Origin: Halorhabdus sp. CBA1104
GTDB lineage: Archaea > Halobacteriota > Halobacteria > Halobacteriales > Haloarculaceae
Assembly: GCF_009690625.1 (NCBI RefSeq)
Contig: NZ_CP033878.1
Span: 1,116,001-1,180,000 of the forward strand
DNA: 64,000 bases
Direction of reading: 5' to 3'
This document shows, one piece after another, positions 24,229-33,283 of this stretch. Under the pieces are notes generated by a model, which saw only the letters and a list, made by a program, of their open reading frames with translations, was not told the origin of the DNA and made no database searches. The translations under genes and the position numbers were made by a program. Each line of letters begins with the position of its first letter. Position 1 is the stretch's first letter.

Positions 24229-27200
24229 ATGGTAGATTCCGGGGAACAGATCGGCCTAGACGATTTCGACGGCGGGGTCGACAGACCGGACGAAGAGGCC
24301 CATGCCGTCGCCGGCAACGGCGGCCACCACGCTGGCGTCGTCGAGACCAGCGAGTGGCGGTATCCCGAGGCCGACGGGACTATCGAGATCTTCGTTACGC
24401 AGGTCGACTATACGATCGAGGGCAGTGGTGACGACGAGTATCCGGTCTTGCACGTCTTTGGCCGCACCAGCGACCACGAGCTAGAACATATCCGCGTCTA
24501 CGAGTTCAAACCGTACTTCTATGCGCCAGCAGCGGCCGTCGACGAGGAGCGACTCGCAAGTTACGACGCGATCACTGGCTGGGAGAGCACCGACGACAGC
24601 GACGAGCCCTACGAGTCGATTCGTGGCCAAGCGTTGCTGAAAATCTTCGGTCGGACACCGCGTGACGTCGGTCAGATCCGGGACGAGTTCGACCACTACG
24701 AGGCGGACATTCTCTTCCCGAATCGCCTGCTCATCGACAAGGACATCACCAGCGGCGTCCGCGTCCCCGAGCGACGCACGGACGACGGCTCGCTTCGCAT
24801 CCCACACGACGAGATCGAGGCAATCGATTACGACGCCCAAGCGCGGGTCAACACCTTCGACATCGAGGTTGAGGACCGCTCGGGCTTCCCGGAGGACGGC
24901 GAAGAGCCGATCATCTGTCTGACAAGTCACGACTCCTACCGGGACGAGTACATCGTCTGGCTGTACGACTCGCCGGTCGGGATCGATCCGCCCGAGGCGC
25001 TCGACCGGTACGAGCCACTCGAAGACGACTTCGAGGCAGACGTGCGGGTTTTCGAGGAAGAAGAAGCGATGCTCGGGGCCTTTCTGGAGTATATCGAGGA
25101 GACGGATCCGGACATCCTCACGGGCTGGAACTTCGGGGACTTCGACGCACCGTATTTCATCGACAGACTGGACGTGCTGGACGGCCACGCCGAAGAGAAC
25201 CTAGACATGAACCGACTGTCCCGCGTCAACGAAGTCTGGCGATCGGACTGGCAGGGGCCGGACATCAAGGGCCGGGTCGTTTTCGACCTCCTGCGGGCCT
25301 ACAAGCGGACACAGTTCACCGAACTCGATTCCTACCGGCTGGAAGACGTCGGCCAGGCCGAACTCGGGGCTGGCAAGGAGACCTATACCGGTGACATCGG
25401 GACACTCTGGGAGGAAGATCCCGAGCGCTTACTCGAGTACAACCTTCGTGACGTCGAGTTGTGCGTCGAACTCGATCGTAAACAAGACATCATCGCGTTC
25501 TTCGAGGAGGTAGCCTCTTTCGTCGGCTGCAAACTCGAAGACGCCCCGACGCCCGGCGATGCCGTCGACATGTACGTCCTGCACAAGGCCTTCGGGAACT
25601 TCGTCCTGCCGTCGAAGGGCACCGTCGAGTCCGGCGAGGAGTTCGAGGGCGGAGCCGTCTTCGAGCCGATCAGCGGGATCAAGGAGATGGTAAGTGTCCA
25701 CGATCTGAAATCTCTATATCCGATGTGCATGGTAACAATTAACGCATCCCCGGAGACGAAGGTCGATCCCGACACCTTCGATGGGGAGACGTTCCGTGCA
25801 CCGGACCCCAGCGGCCAGCATTACCGGAAGGAACCCGACGGGATCGTCCGGGAGATGGTCGAAGAATTGCTGTCGGAACGAGAAGAGAAGAAGGGTCTCC
25901 GAAACGATCACGAACCCGGGAGCGAACCGTACGAGCTCTATGACCGCCAGCAAGGAGCTGTAAAGGTTATTATGAACTGTTTCACGCCGGATACGGACGT
26001 GCTGACGCCCGGTGGCGTTCGAAACATCCGGGACGTGGAAGTTGGCGACGACGTGTACTCGATCGATCCGGACACGCTGGAGATGGAAGTCAAGCCGGTC
26101 ACCGATACGTGGGAGTATCCGGACTACGATGGGGAACTCGTCGACATCGAAACGAGCAAGATCGACTTCAGCGTGACGCCGAACCACCGGATGCTCGTCC
26201 GAAAGGACGAGACGAACGGGATCTCGTGGGACGAAGACGACTATAGATTCATCGAGGCTGGCGATCTCGACGACGCGACGAACTACCAACTCCCGCACGA
26301 CTGGGACGGTCCGGACGGCGAGCGGATCGACGAGGTGGATCTCACGGATCTCTACAGCAGCGGCGAATACGAGGTCTGGGCGGACAACGAGGTTCATGGG
26401 CATACGCTCGCTGCCGAAGTCGGGTTCTATCCCGACAAGGTACAGAAAGCCGACGAAAACACGACTGGATACGTCTTTGATCCTGAGACGTTCGAAGAAC
26501 ACAGGGAATACCTGGAGGAGGTCTGTTCGGCTTTCTACATCCACACCGAACCGAACCGGAAGTGGATACCGCGCCGGTACGACGGTGACGATTTCCTCGA
26601 ATTGCTGGCCTGGTACGTCACGGAGGGATCGATCTACACATCGGAGGACAAACAGTTCGGGGACAACTTCCGCGGGTCGGCAACGACGATCCAGATCGCG
26701 CAGGACGCCCCACTCGCTGATGGCGGGGAGAGCGACCACGCCGCTATCGGTTCTCTGCTTGACCGGATGGGACTTGACTACTACGTTGATGGGCAGGGAT
26801 TCCAGTTCACCTCGCGGTTACTCGGCTCGCTACTGGAGGAGATCGCCGGCGAGAACAGTTTCGAAAAGCGGATTCCGGAGTTCGTTTTCGATGCGAGCAG
26901 GGCCCAGAAACGGCAGTTCCTGGAGACACTCATCGATGGTGACGGGGACCGCCAGCCCAACTCCTGGCGATACAGCACCGCCAGCGAGCGACTCAGAGAT
27001 GACGTTCTGCGGCTCTGTGCGCACCTCGGGCTGACCGCAAGTTACAACGAGGATAGCGGTACCTACCGGATCTACGTGACCGAAAACGCGAAAAACACCG
27101 TTCGGATGCATCGAAGTGGCTCGTCCAGTACTGCCGAAAACGGCGTCTATTCGGTCACTGTCGCGGACAATCACACTGTCCTTGCGGGTCGAAACGGCAA

Positions 27201-29505
27201 GTTCCAGTGGGTCGGTCAGTCCCTATACGGCGTTTCGGGATGGGATCGATTCCGGCTCTACGACAAGGACAATGCGGCGGCCGTGACCGCGACGGGGCGG
27301 TCGGTGATCGAGTACACCGAATCGGCCGTCAACGATCTCGGCTACGACGTGACATATGGGGACAGCGTCACTGGCGACCGTCCGGTCGTCGTTCGCGATT
27401 CCTCGGACACGATTCGGATTCGCCCGATCGAGGACATTTTCGAGAAAGCGACAGCACGGTCGAACGGAAGCGTTCACGTCACCGCGGACGGCGGGGACCG
27501 TGTCTCGATCGAACCCGAAAAAGACCGCCGAGAGCTCGACGGTTGGGATGCGCTTTCGCTCAGTGAAGACGGCCAAGCCGAGTGGCAACCGATCGAGGCC
27601 GTGATCCGACACGAAACGGATGAAGATGTCGTCCGACTCCAGCACAAGTTCGGCGAGTCGCGGACGACTCGTGATCACTCCTACGTCGTCGAGGAAGACA
27701 GCGAGTACGTCGAGAGGGGTCCGGCTGACGTCACTGAACCGCTCCGGATTTCCGGGATGCCGGTCGAACAGCGAATCGAAGAAATTGATATTTACGAGGT
27801 TTTGAACGGTTACACACGGACGTACGAAGACGGTCGAAGTGTGGGTGGGGAACACGCTCGAACGAAGACAAAGCGGGTACACGCTGACGACGACCGGGTC
27901 TGGTTCGGTCACGAACACCACGACGACCTCGAGAAGACGGTCACGGTCAAACGGCACGTCGATATCGAGAGCGAGGACGGGCGGGCATTGATTCGTTTGC
28001 TTGCGGCCTACCTCGCCGAGGGAAGTGCGTCGACGGTCGAAACGACGAACAGCCGCTTCGGCGCGAGTATTTCCGAATCGCGTCGGGAGTGGCTCGAACG
28101 GCTCCAGGACGACTATCATCGACTGTTCGACGGGGCGAAGACTTCGATCATCGATTCGGATCGATCCGATCAACGAACAGTCGAGTACGAGACCCAGTCG
28201 GGTGATGGATCGGCCACCTACGACGACACGACGAAGAAACTCCAGATGATGAACGAACTCGCGGCAGTCTTCTTCCGCGAGTTCGCCGGCCAGACATCCC
28301 ACGGAAAGCGGATTCCCTCGTTCGTCTATCGCCTGCCCGATGCGGAGCAACAACTCTTCCTCGACGTGCTGGTCGAAGGGGATGGGTCTCGAGAGTTCCC
28401 GCGGTACAGTGAGGAGTACGCCACCGAGAACTTCGATTACGAGACGACCAGCCGCGAACTTGGAGCCGGGCTCTCGATGCTACTCACCCAGCGCGAGCAG
28501 AAACATTCACTCAAGTACCGCGACGAGAAGGGCTCCTACACGATCCGGACGTGTCAGTACTACCGATCCGGTCGAGATCCCGTTCTCGAAGAGCAATCCC
28601 ACGATGGGTACGTCTACGACCTGAGCGTCGCCGAAAACGACAACTTCGTCGACGCAGTCGGCGGGATCGTCCTCCACAATACTGACAGCGTGATGATCAG
28701 CATGGGAACGGATATGTCGATCGAGGACGCCATCGACCGTTCCTTCGAGATCGAGGAAGCGATCAACGCCTCCTACGACGAGTTCGCCCGGGAGACGTTG
28801 CAGGCCGACGAACACCGTTTCCAGATCGAGTTCGAGAAACTCTACCGGCGCTTTTTCCAGGCGGGCAAGAAGAAGCGCTACGCGGGCCACATCGTCTGGA
28901 AGGAGGGCAAAGACGTCGACGACATCGACATCACGGGCTTCGAGTACCAGCGCTCGGACATCGCCCCGATCACCAAGCGCGTCCAGAAAGAGGTCCTCGA
29001 TCTGATCGTCACCGAGGGCGACGTCGACGCCGTGACGGAGTACCTCCACGACGTGATCGAAGACTTCCAGGCTGGAAACGTCAATATAGAAGACGTGGGC
29101 ATCCCTGGTGGCATCGGCAAGCGATTGGATAACTACGACACTGACACCGCTCACGTCCGCGGGGCGAAGTACGCAAACGAGTTGCTCGGGACGAACTTCG
29201 ATCGCGGGAGCAAGCCCAAGCGCCTGTATTTGAAGAAGGTGCATCCGGACTACTTCCGACGGATCGAAGACGAACGCGGTCTCGATCCTTCCCGAGACCT
29301 CATCTATGGTGAGTTCAAACGCGATCCGGACGTCATCTGCTTCGACGTCGCCGAACAAATCCCCGCAGAGTTCGAGGTCGATTGGGAGAAGATGCTGGCA
29401 AAGACGCTCAAAGGCCCGATCGCCCGCGTCATCGAGGCACTCGACGTCACCTGGCAAGAGGTCAAAAGCGGCCAAGAGCAGACGGGCCTCGAGAGTTTCA
29501 TGTAG
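24229..29505 (+). CDS. polB: B-family replicative DNA polymerase with two inteins
   Basis: The 1758-residue precursor loses two inteins (414 and 439 residues) to give a polymerase of about 905 residues. Visible motifs are exonuclease I FDIEVED (about residue 210) and polymerase motif A DLKSLYP (492). Motif B KVIMN/SLYG is split by intein 1 and motif C YGD/TDS by intein 2, so the unspliced protein cannot be active. The N-terminal 100 residues include an acidic segment and the OB-like domain. It is the main haloarchaeal family B replicase or repair polymerase. It is divergent from three small genes and follows mre11-rad50, forming a DNA-maintenance neighbourhood. Confidence 0.97.
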   Translation: MVDSGEQIGLDDFDGGVDRPDEEAHAVAGNGGHHAGVVETSEWRYPEADGTIEIFVTQVDYTIEGSGDDEYPVLHVFGRTSDHELEHIRVYEFKPYFYAPAAAVDEERLASYDAITGWESTDDSDEPYESIRGQALLKIFGRTPRDVGQIRDEFDHYEADILFPNRLLIDKDITSGVRVPERRTDDGSLRIPHDEIEAIDYDAQARVNTFDIEVEDRSGFPEDGEEPIICLTSHDSYRDEYIVWLYDSPVGIDPPEALDRYEPLEDDFEADVRVFEEEEAMLGAFLEYIEETDPDILTGWNFGDFDAPYFIDRLDVLDGHAEENLDMNRLSRVNEVWRSDWQGPDIKGRVVFDLLRAYKRTQFTELDSYRLEDVGQAELGAGKETYTGDIGTLWEEDPERLLEYNLRDVELCVELDRKQDIIAFFEEVASFVGCKLEDAPTPGDAVDMYVLHKAFGNFVLPSKGTVESGEEFEGGAVFEPISGIKEMVSVHDLKSLYPMCMVTINASPETKVDPDTFDGETFRAPDPSGQHYRKEPDGIVREMVEELLSEREEKKGLRNDHEPGSEPYELYDRQQGAVKVIMNCFTPDTDVLTPGGVRNIRDVEVGDDVYSIDPDTLEMEVKPVTDTWEYPDYDGELVDIETSKIDFSVTPNHRMLVRKDETNGISWDEDDYRFIEAGDLDDATNYQLPHDWDGPDGERIDEVDLTDLYSSGEYEVWADNEVHGHTLAAEVGFYPDKVQKADENTTGYVFDPETFEEHREYLEEVCSAFYIHTEPNRKWIPRRYDGDDFLELLAWYVTEGSIYTSEDKQFGDNFRGSATTIQIAQDAPLADGGESDHAAIGSLLDRMGLDYYVDGQGFQFTSRLLGSLLEEIAGENSFEKRIPEFVFDASRAQKRQFLETLIDGDGDRQPNSWRYSTASERLRDDVLRLCAHLGLTASYNEDSGTYRIYVTENAKNTVRMHRSGSSSTAENGVYSVTVADNHTVLAGRNGKFQWVGQSLYGVSGWDRFRLYDKDNAAAVTATGRSVIEYTESAVNDLGYDVTYGDSVTGDRPVVVRDSSDTIRIRPIEDIFEKATARSNGSVHVTADGGDRVSIEPEKDRRELDGWDALSLSEDGQAEWQPIEAVIRHETDEDVVRLQHKFGESRTTRDHSYVVEEDSEYVERGPADVTEPLRISGMPVEQRIEEIDIYEVLNGYTRTYEDGRSVGGEHARTKTKRVHADDDRVWFGHEHHDDLEKTVTVKRHVDIESEDGRALIRLLAAYLAEGSASTVETTNSRFGASISESRREWLERLQDDYHRLFDGAKTSIIDSDRSDQRTVEYETQSGDGSATYDDTTKKLQMMNELAAVFFREFAGQTSHGKRIPSFVYRLPDAEQQLFLDVLVEGDGSREFPRYSEEYATENFDYETTSRELGAGLSMLLTQREQKHSLKYRDEKGSYTIRTCQYYRSGRDPVLEEQSHDGYVYDLSVAENDNFVDAVGGIVLHNTDSVMISMGTDMSIEDAIDRSFEIEEAINASYDEFARETLQADEHRFQIEFEKLYRRFFQAGKKKRYAGHIVWKEGKDVDDIDITGFEYQRSDIAPITKRVQKEVLDLIVTEGDVDAVTEYLHDVIEDFQAGNVNIEDVGIPGGIGKRLDNYDTDTAHVRGAKYANELLGTNFDRGSKPKRLYLKKVHPDYFRRIEDERGLDPSRDLIYGEFKRDPDVICFDVAEQIPAEFEVDWEKMLAKTLKGPIARVIEALDVTWQEVKSGQEQTGLESFM
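25978..27219 (+). mobile_element. PolB intein 1 (motif B site, 414 aa) with LAGLIDADG endonuclease
   Basis: The intein occupies residues 584-997. It starts with Cys (CFTPDTDVLTPGG) and has block B VTPNHRM. LAGLIDADG motifs appear as LLAWYVTEGS and LETLIDGDGD, so the homing endonuclease is probably intact. It ends NGKFQWVGQ before extein Ser. Removing it restores KVIMNSLYG. The C-terminal residues Gly-Gln replace the usual His-Asn, a rare but known junction type. Confidence 0.93.
27364..28680 (+). mobile_element. PolB intein 2 (motif C site, 439 aa) with LAGLIDADG endonuclease
   Basis: The intein occupies residues 1046-1484. It starts with Ser (SVTGDRPVVV), has block B TTRDHSYVV, and carries endonuclease motifs LLAAYLAEGS and LDVLVEGDGS. 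It ends with the canonical GGIVLHN before Thr. Removing it restores the catalytic YGDTDS. Intein lengths and motifs suggest an active homing endonuclease. Only 48 extein codons separate it from intein 1. Confidence 0.95.
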
Positions 29506-29527
29506 CGCCCGTCGGCCGGGGAAGTCC

Positions 29528-29550
29528 GCAAAATACAAACTAATTTTTGC
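29528..29550. promoter_or_regulatory. Inverted repeat GCAAAA-N11-TTTTGC upstream of suf
   Basis: The 6-bp arms are perfect and abut the TATA-like element of the suf operon on its upstream side. It is a candidate site for redox or iron control. Confidence 0.35.
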
Positions 29551-29563
29551 ATATTCTAAATCC
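29550..29563 (+). promoter_or_regulatory. TATA-like region of sufCBD
   Basis: CATATTCTAAATCC is AT-rich and centred about 69 nt before the sufC ATG, predicting a leader of roughly 40 nt. Confidence 0.4.
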
Positions 29564-29624
29564 GATTCTGCCGAGTGCGAAAGCTTCATGAACGACACAC
29601 TCCTGTTTTCGGTTGACCTAGAAC

Positions 29625-30536
29625 ATGGCAACACTCGAAATCAACAATCTCCACGCGAAGGTAGCTGAAGAGGGTGGCGAGCGGATTCTCGAAGGGGTCG
29701 AGTTGACGGTCGAGTCCGGCGAGATTCACGCACTGATGGGACCCAACGGCAGTGGGAAGTCGACGACGGCGAAGATCATCGCCGGGCACCCTGCCTACGA
29801 GGTAACCGACGGTGACGTACTGTTGCATCTCGACGGAGACGAATACGACGAGGAGATTCCCGAGGACTTACAGACGTGGGATCTACTCGATTTGGAACCG
29901 AACGAGCGAGCAGCCCTCGGGATCTTCCTCGGCTTCCAGTATCCTGCGGAAATCGAGGGCGTCACGATGGTGAACTTCCTCCGGACGGCATTGAACGCCA
30001 AGCTCGAAGAGCGCGAGGAACTCTTCGAAGACGAGGAGAAAGCAGATGCTGAGGAAGACAACGAAGAGGCCGGCTACGAAACCTCGCCGATGGAAGGCCC
30101 CGCAGACGAGGGCGAGGTCAGCGTCGCCGAGTTCCAGCAGCTCCTCAAAGAGAAAATGGAGCAACTGGACATGGCCGAGTCTTTCGCCGAGCGGTATCTC
30201 AACGTCGGGTTCTCCGGGGGCGAGAAAAAACAGAACGAGGTTCTGCAAGCAGCGATCCTCGAGCCCGAGATCGCCGTCCTCGACGAGATCGACTCCGGGC
30301 TGGACATCGACCGCCTCCAGGACGTTTCGAAGGGGATCAACTCCCTACGAGACGACCAGGGGACGGGTGTCCTCCAGATTACCCACTACCAGCGTATCCT
30401 CGATTACGTCGAGCCCGATCACGTCCACGTGATGCTCGACGGGAAAATCGCCAAGAGCGGCGGGCCGGAACTCGCCGAGAAACTCGAGGACGAGGGCTAC
30501 GACTGGGTTCGCGAGCAGGTCTACGAGGCGGCCTGA
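29625..30536 (+). CDS. sufC: Fe-S cluster assembly ATPase SufC
   Basis: SufC powers the SufBCD scaffold that builds iron-sulfur clusters. The 303-residue protein has Walker A GPNGSGKSTT at about residues 38-47 and signature NVGFSGGEKKQNEVLQ. Walker B ILEPEIAVLDEIDSGLD is followed by the typical HYQRILDY switch. An acidic insertion of about 50 residues (around 125-170) makes it longer than bacterial SufC, as in other haloarchaea. The next gene starts 12 nt downstream, with a GAGGTGA ribosome-binding site overlapping the stop. Confidence 0.96.
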   Translation: MATLEINNLHAKVAEEGGERILEGVELTVESGEIHALMGPNGSGKSTTAKIIAGHPAYEVTDGDVLLHLDGDEYDEEIPEDLQTWDLLDLEPNERAALGIFLGFQYPAEIEGVTMVNFLRTALNAKLEEREELFEDEEKADAEEDNEEAGYETSPMEGPADEGEVSVAEFQQLLKEKMEQLDMAESFAERYLNVGFSGGEKKQNEVLQAAILEPEIAVLDEIDSGLDIDRLQDVSKGINSLRDDQGTGVLQITHYQRILDYVEPDHVHVMLDGKIAKSGGPELAEKLEDEGYDWVREQVYEAA

Positions 30537-30548
30537 GGTGACCATCAC

Positions 30549-31976
30549 ATGAGTTCAGACAACGACCTCGAATCGACCGACACGGAGGCTCGATTCGAAT
30601 TCAAGAAAGAACAGAAGTCGGCCTACGAAGCTGAGGTAGGCCTCACAGAGGAGACTGTCCGGAAGATCAGCGAGGACAAAGACGAGCCCGAGTGGATGCT
30701 CGAACGGCGTCTCCGCGCCTTAGAGCAGTACAAGGAGATGCCGATGCCGACCGACTGGCCCGGCCAACCGGACCTTTCGGAGGTCAACATCGACGAGATC
30801 GTACCCTACATCCGACCGGACATCGAGACCCGCGGCGGCGAGGACGACTGGGACGATCTCCCCGACGAGATTCAAGACACCTTCGACAAGCTGGGTATCC
30901 CCGAGGCCGAACAGCAGGCGCTTTCGGGTGTCGGTGCCCAGTACGAATCCGAGATCGTCTACCAGAACATGCAAGAGCAGTGGGAGGAGAAGGGCGTCGT
31001 GTTCATGGACATGGACAAGGCTGTCCAGGAACACCCCGAACTCGTCCGCGAGCACTTCATGACGAAGGCCGTCCCGCCAAGCGACAACAAGTTCGCGGCG
31101 CTGCACGGCGCAGTCTGGTCGGGCGGGAGCTTCGTCTACATCCCCGAGGGCGTCACCGTTCAGATGCCCATTCAGGCCTATTTCCGGATGAATTCGGAGG
31201 GCATGGGCCAGTTCGAACACACCCTCATCATCGCCGAGGAGAACTCGGAAGTCCACTACATCGAAGGGTGTTCGGCCCCCCAATACGCCCGCCACAACCT
31301 CCACAGTGGTGGCGTCGAGGTCTTCGTCAAGGAAGGCGCTCACGTCCAGTACTCGACCGTCCAAAACTGGTCGAAGAACACCTACAACCTCAACACCAAG
31401 CGCGCCATCGTCGAAGCCGACGGCCGCATGGAGTGGATCTCCGGATCGATGGGCTCGAAGGCCACCATGCTGTACCCGAGTTCCATCCTCAAAGGCCCCG
31501 GCGCAAGCGACAATCACATCACCATCGCCTTCGCGGGCGAGGGCCAAGACATCGACACCGGCGCGAAGGTCTACCACAACGCGCCGAACACGAAGTCAAC
31601 CATCGAATCGAAGTCCATCGCCAAAGACGGTGGGCGGACGAACTATCGCGGCCTGGTCCACATCGCCAACGGCGCGAAAGGCTCCCAGACGAACGTCGAG
31701 TGTGACGCGCTGATGTTCGACAACGAGTCGACGAGCGACACCATGCCGTACATGGAGATCCAGGAGAACGAAGTCGACGTCGCCCACGAGGCGACGGTCG
31801 GCAAGATCGGCGACGAGGACATCTTCTACCTCCAATCGCGCGGCCTGGACGACGACGACGCAAAGCAGATGATCGTCGCCGGCTTCATCGAGCCGATCAC
31901 GGAAGAACTGCCCATCGAGTACGCAGTCGAACTCAACCGTCTCATCGAACTGGAGATGGAGGGGAGTCTCGGATGA
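30549..31976 (+). CDS. sufB: Fe-S cluster assembly scaffold SufB
   Basis: The 475-residue protein is a beta-helix scaffold subunit with the family segments KFAALHGAVWSGGSFVYIPEGV, EGCSAPQYARHNLHSG and MGSKATMLYPSSILKG. Conserved residues for nascent cluster binding include the Cys in YIEGCSAP. It pairs with SufD and SufC. The order sufC-sufB-sufD is standard, with a 4-nt overlap to sufD. The high conservation leaves little doubt about function. Confidence 0.97.
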   Translation: MSSDNDLESTDTEARFEFKKEQKSAYEAEVGLTEETVRKISEDKDEPEWMLERRLRALEQYKEMPMPTDWPGQPDLSEVNIDEIVPYIRPDIETRGGEDDWDDLPDEIQDTFDKLGIPEAEQQALSGVGAQYESEIVYQNMQEQWEEKGVVFMDMDKAVQEHPELVREHFMTKAVPPSDNKFAALHGAVWSGGSFVYIPEGVTVQMPIQAYFRMNSEGMGQFEHTLIIAEENSEVHYIEGCSAPQYARHNLHSGGVEVFVKEGAHVQYSTVQNWSKNTYNLNTKRAIVEADGRMEWISGSMGSKATMLYPSSILKGPGASDNHITIAFAGEGQDIDTGAKVYHNAPNTKSTIESKSIAKDGGRTNYRGLVHIANGAKGSQTNVECDALMFDNESTSDTMPYMEIQENEVDVAHEATVGKIGDEDIFYLQSRGLDDDDAKQMIVAGFIEPITEELPIEYAVELNRLIELEMEGSLG

Positions 31977-33184
31977 GCACGCAGGTACACGCAACCGTCA
32001 CCGAAGCGGACGTCGAGCAGATCTCCGCGGAGCTGGGCGAACCGGACTGGCTGACAGAGACACGCCTCGAAGCCTTCGAGGCACTCGAAGACCTGCCGAT
32101 GCCGTCGGTCATCCGTACGCCCGGCCGCGACTGGACGAACCTCGATGCACTGGACTACGAGGCACTCGTCGACCCCCTGGAGTGGGCCGAAGAGAAAGAC
32201 CGCGTCGAAGCCGAAGGCGTCGAAGTGCTCTCTTGGGCAGAAGCCTTAGAAGACCACGGCGACCTCATCGAGGAGCACTTCGGGAACGTCGTCGATCCCC
32301 AGCGGGACTATCTGACGGCGCTGTCGACGGCACTGTTCAGTGCCGGGACAGTCGTCTACGTTCCCGAGGGCGTCGACGCCGAGGACGTCAAGATCCGAAC
32401 GACGATGCACTCTCGGTCGCTGTTCAACTACACCCTGGTCGTCGCCGAGGAGTCGTCGTCGGTGACGATCCTGGAACGCCAGCGCACGGGCGAACACGTC
32501 GAAGGCGATCAGTACTATTCGGGCGTCGTCGAAGTCACTGCCGGCGAGAACGCCACCGTCCAGTACGGGGCGTTACAGAACCTCGCCGAGGACACGTACA
32601 ACTTCTCGGTCAAGCGTGGCCACGCCGATACCTACGGCACGATCAACTGGATCGAAGGGAATCTCGGTTCGCGACTCACGAAGACCAGCGTCGAGACTCG
32701 CTTGCTCGGCGACAGCTCGGAGTCGAAGATCGTCGGGGCCTTCTTCGGTCACGGCGACCAGCACTTCGATCTTGCCTCCCGCGTCTGGCACGAGGCCGAA
32801 CACACGACGGCCGATCTCGTCACGCGAGGCGTCCTCGATGACACCGCTCGGTCGGTCTACGAGGGTGTCCAAGACGTCGGCGAGGATGCGTGGGATACCA
32901 ACTCCTACCAGCGGGAAAACACACTACTGTTGAGCGACGACAGTGAGGCCGACGCCTCGCCGAAGCTGATCATCAACAACCACGACACCGAAGCCAGCCA
33001 CTCCGCGACGGTCGGACAGGTCGATCAGGAAGACCTGTTCTACATGACCTCCCGTGGCGTCGACGAAGAGCGAGCGACGAACATGCTCGTCGAGGGCTTC
33101 TTCGTGCCGGTATTAGAAGAAGTCGAAGTCGACGAACTTCGTGAGGACCTGGATGCGCTGGTCCTCGAACGCCTGGACGCGTAA
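31973..33184 (+). CDS. sufD: Fe-S cluster assembly protein SufD
   Basis: The 403-residue protein shares the beta-helix core with SufB (LSTALFSAGTVVYVPEGVDAED, FNYTLVVAEESSSVTILE, HNDTEASHSATVG-type C-terminal segment). It lacks the SufB-specific cysteine segment. The sequence INNHDTEASHSATVGQVDQEDLFYMTSRG retains the conserved His region. Its ATG overlaps the sufB stop by 4 nt. It completes the SufBC2D complex. Confidence 0.95.
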   Translation: MSTQVHATVTEADVEQISAELGEPDWLTETRLEAFEALEDLPMPSVIRTPGRDWTNLDALDYEALVDPLEWAEEKDRVEAEGVEVLSWAEALEDHGDLIEEHFGNVVDPQRDYLTALSTALFSAGTVVYVPEGVDAEDVKIRTTMHSRSLFNYTLVVAEESSSVTILERQRTGEHVEGDQYYSGVVEVTAGENATVQYGALQNLAEDTYNFSVKRGHADTYGTINWIEGNLGSRLTKTSVETRLLGDSSESKIVGAFFGHGDQHFDLASRVWHEAEHTTADLVTRGVLDDTARSVYEGVQDVGEDAWDTNSYQRENTLLLSDDSEADASPKLIINNHDTEASHSATVGQVDQEDLFYMTSRGVDEERATNMLVEGFFVPVLEEVEVDELREDLDALVLERLDA

Positions 33185-33209
33185 CTTCGGAGAGTGGGAT
33201 CCGGGAACG

Positions 33210-33218
33210 AGTTTAAGG
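33210..33218 (+). promoter_or_regulatory. TATA-like box of the ferritin-like/SirR operon
   Basis: AGTTTAAGG is centred 28 nt before the ATG at 33242. The predicted transcript would begin at the 13-codon ORF rather than at the ferritin-like gene. Confidence 0.5.
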
Positions 33219-33241
33219 GCGTGCCACACGGATCCCCACGC

Positions 33242-33283
33242 ATGACTCGTGGCCCCAATCGCATACCGGAGGTGAGCCAGTGA
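33242..33283 (+). CDS. 13-codon leader ORF (MTRGPNRIPEVSQ)
   Basis: The ORF starts at leaderless distance from a TATA-like box. Its stop overlaps the GTG start of the ferritin-like gene by four bases (GTGA). It contains GGAGG 7 nt before that GTG, so it carries the ribosome-binding site of the next gene. It may act as a translated leader that couples initiation downstream. The peptide itself has no known family; translation is inferred from spacing. Confidence 0.4.
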   Translation: MTRGPNRIPEVSQ

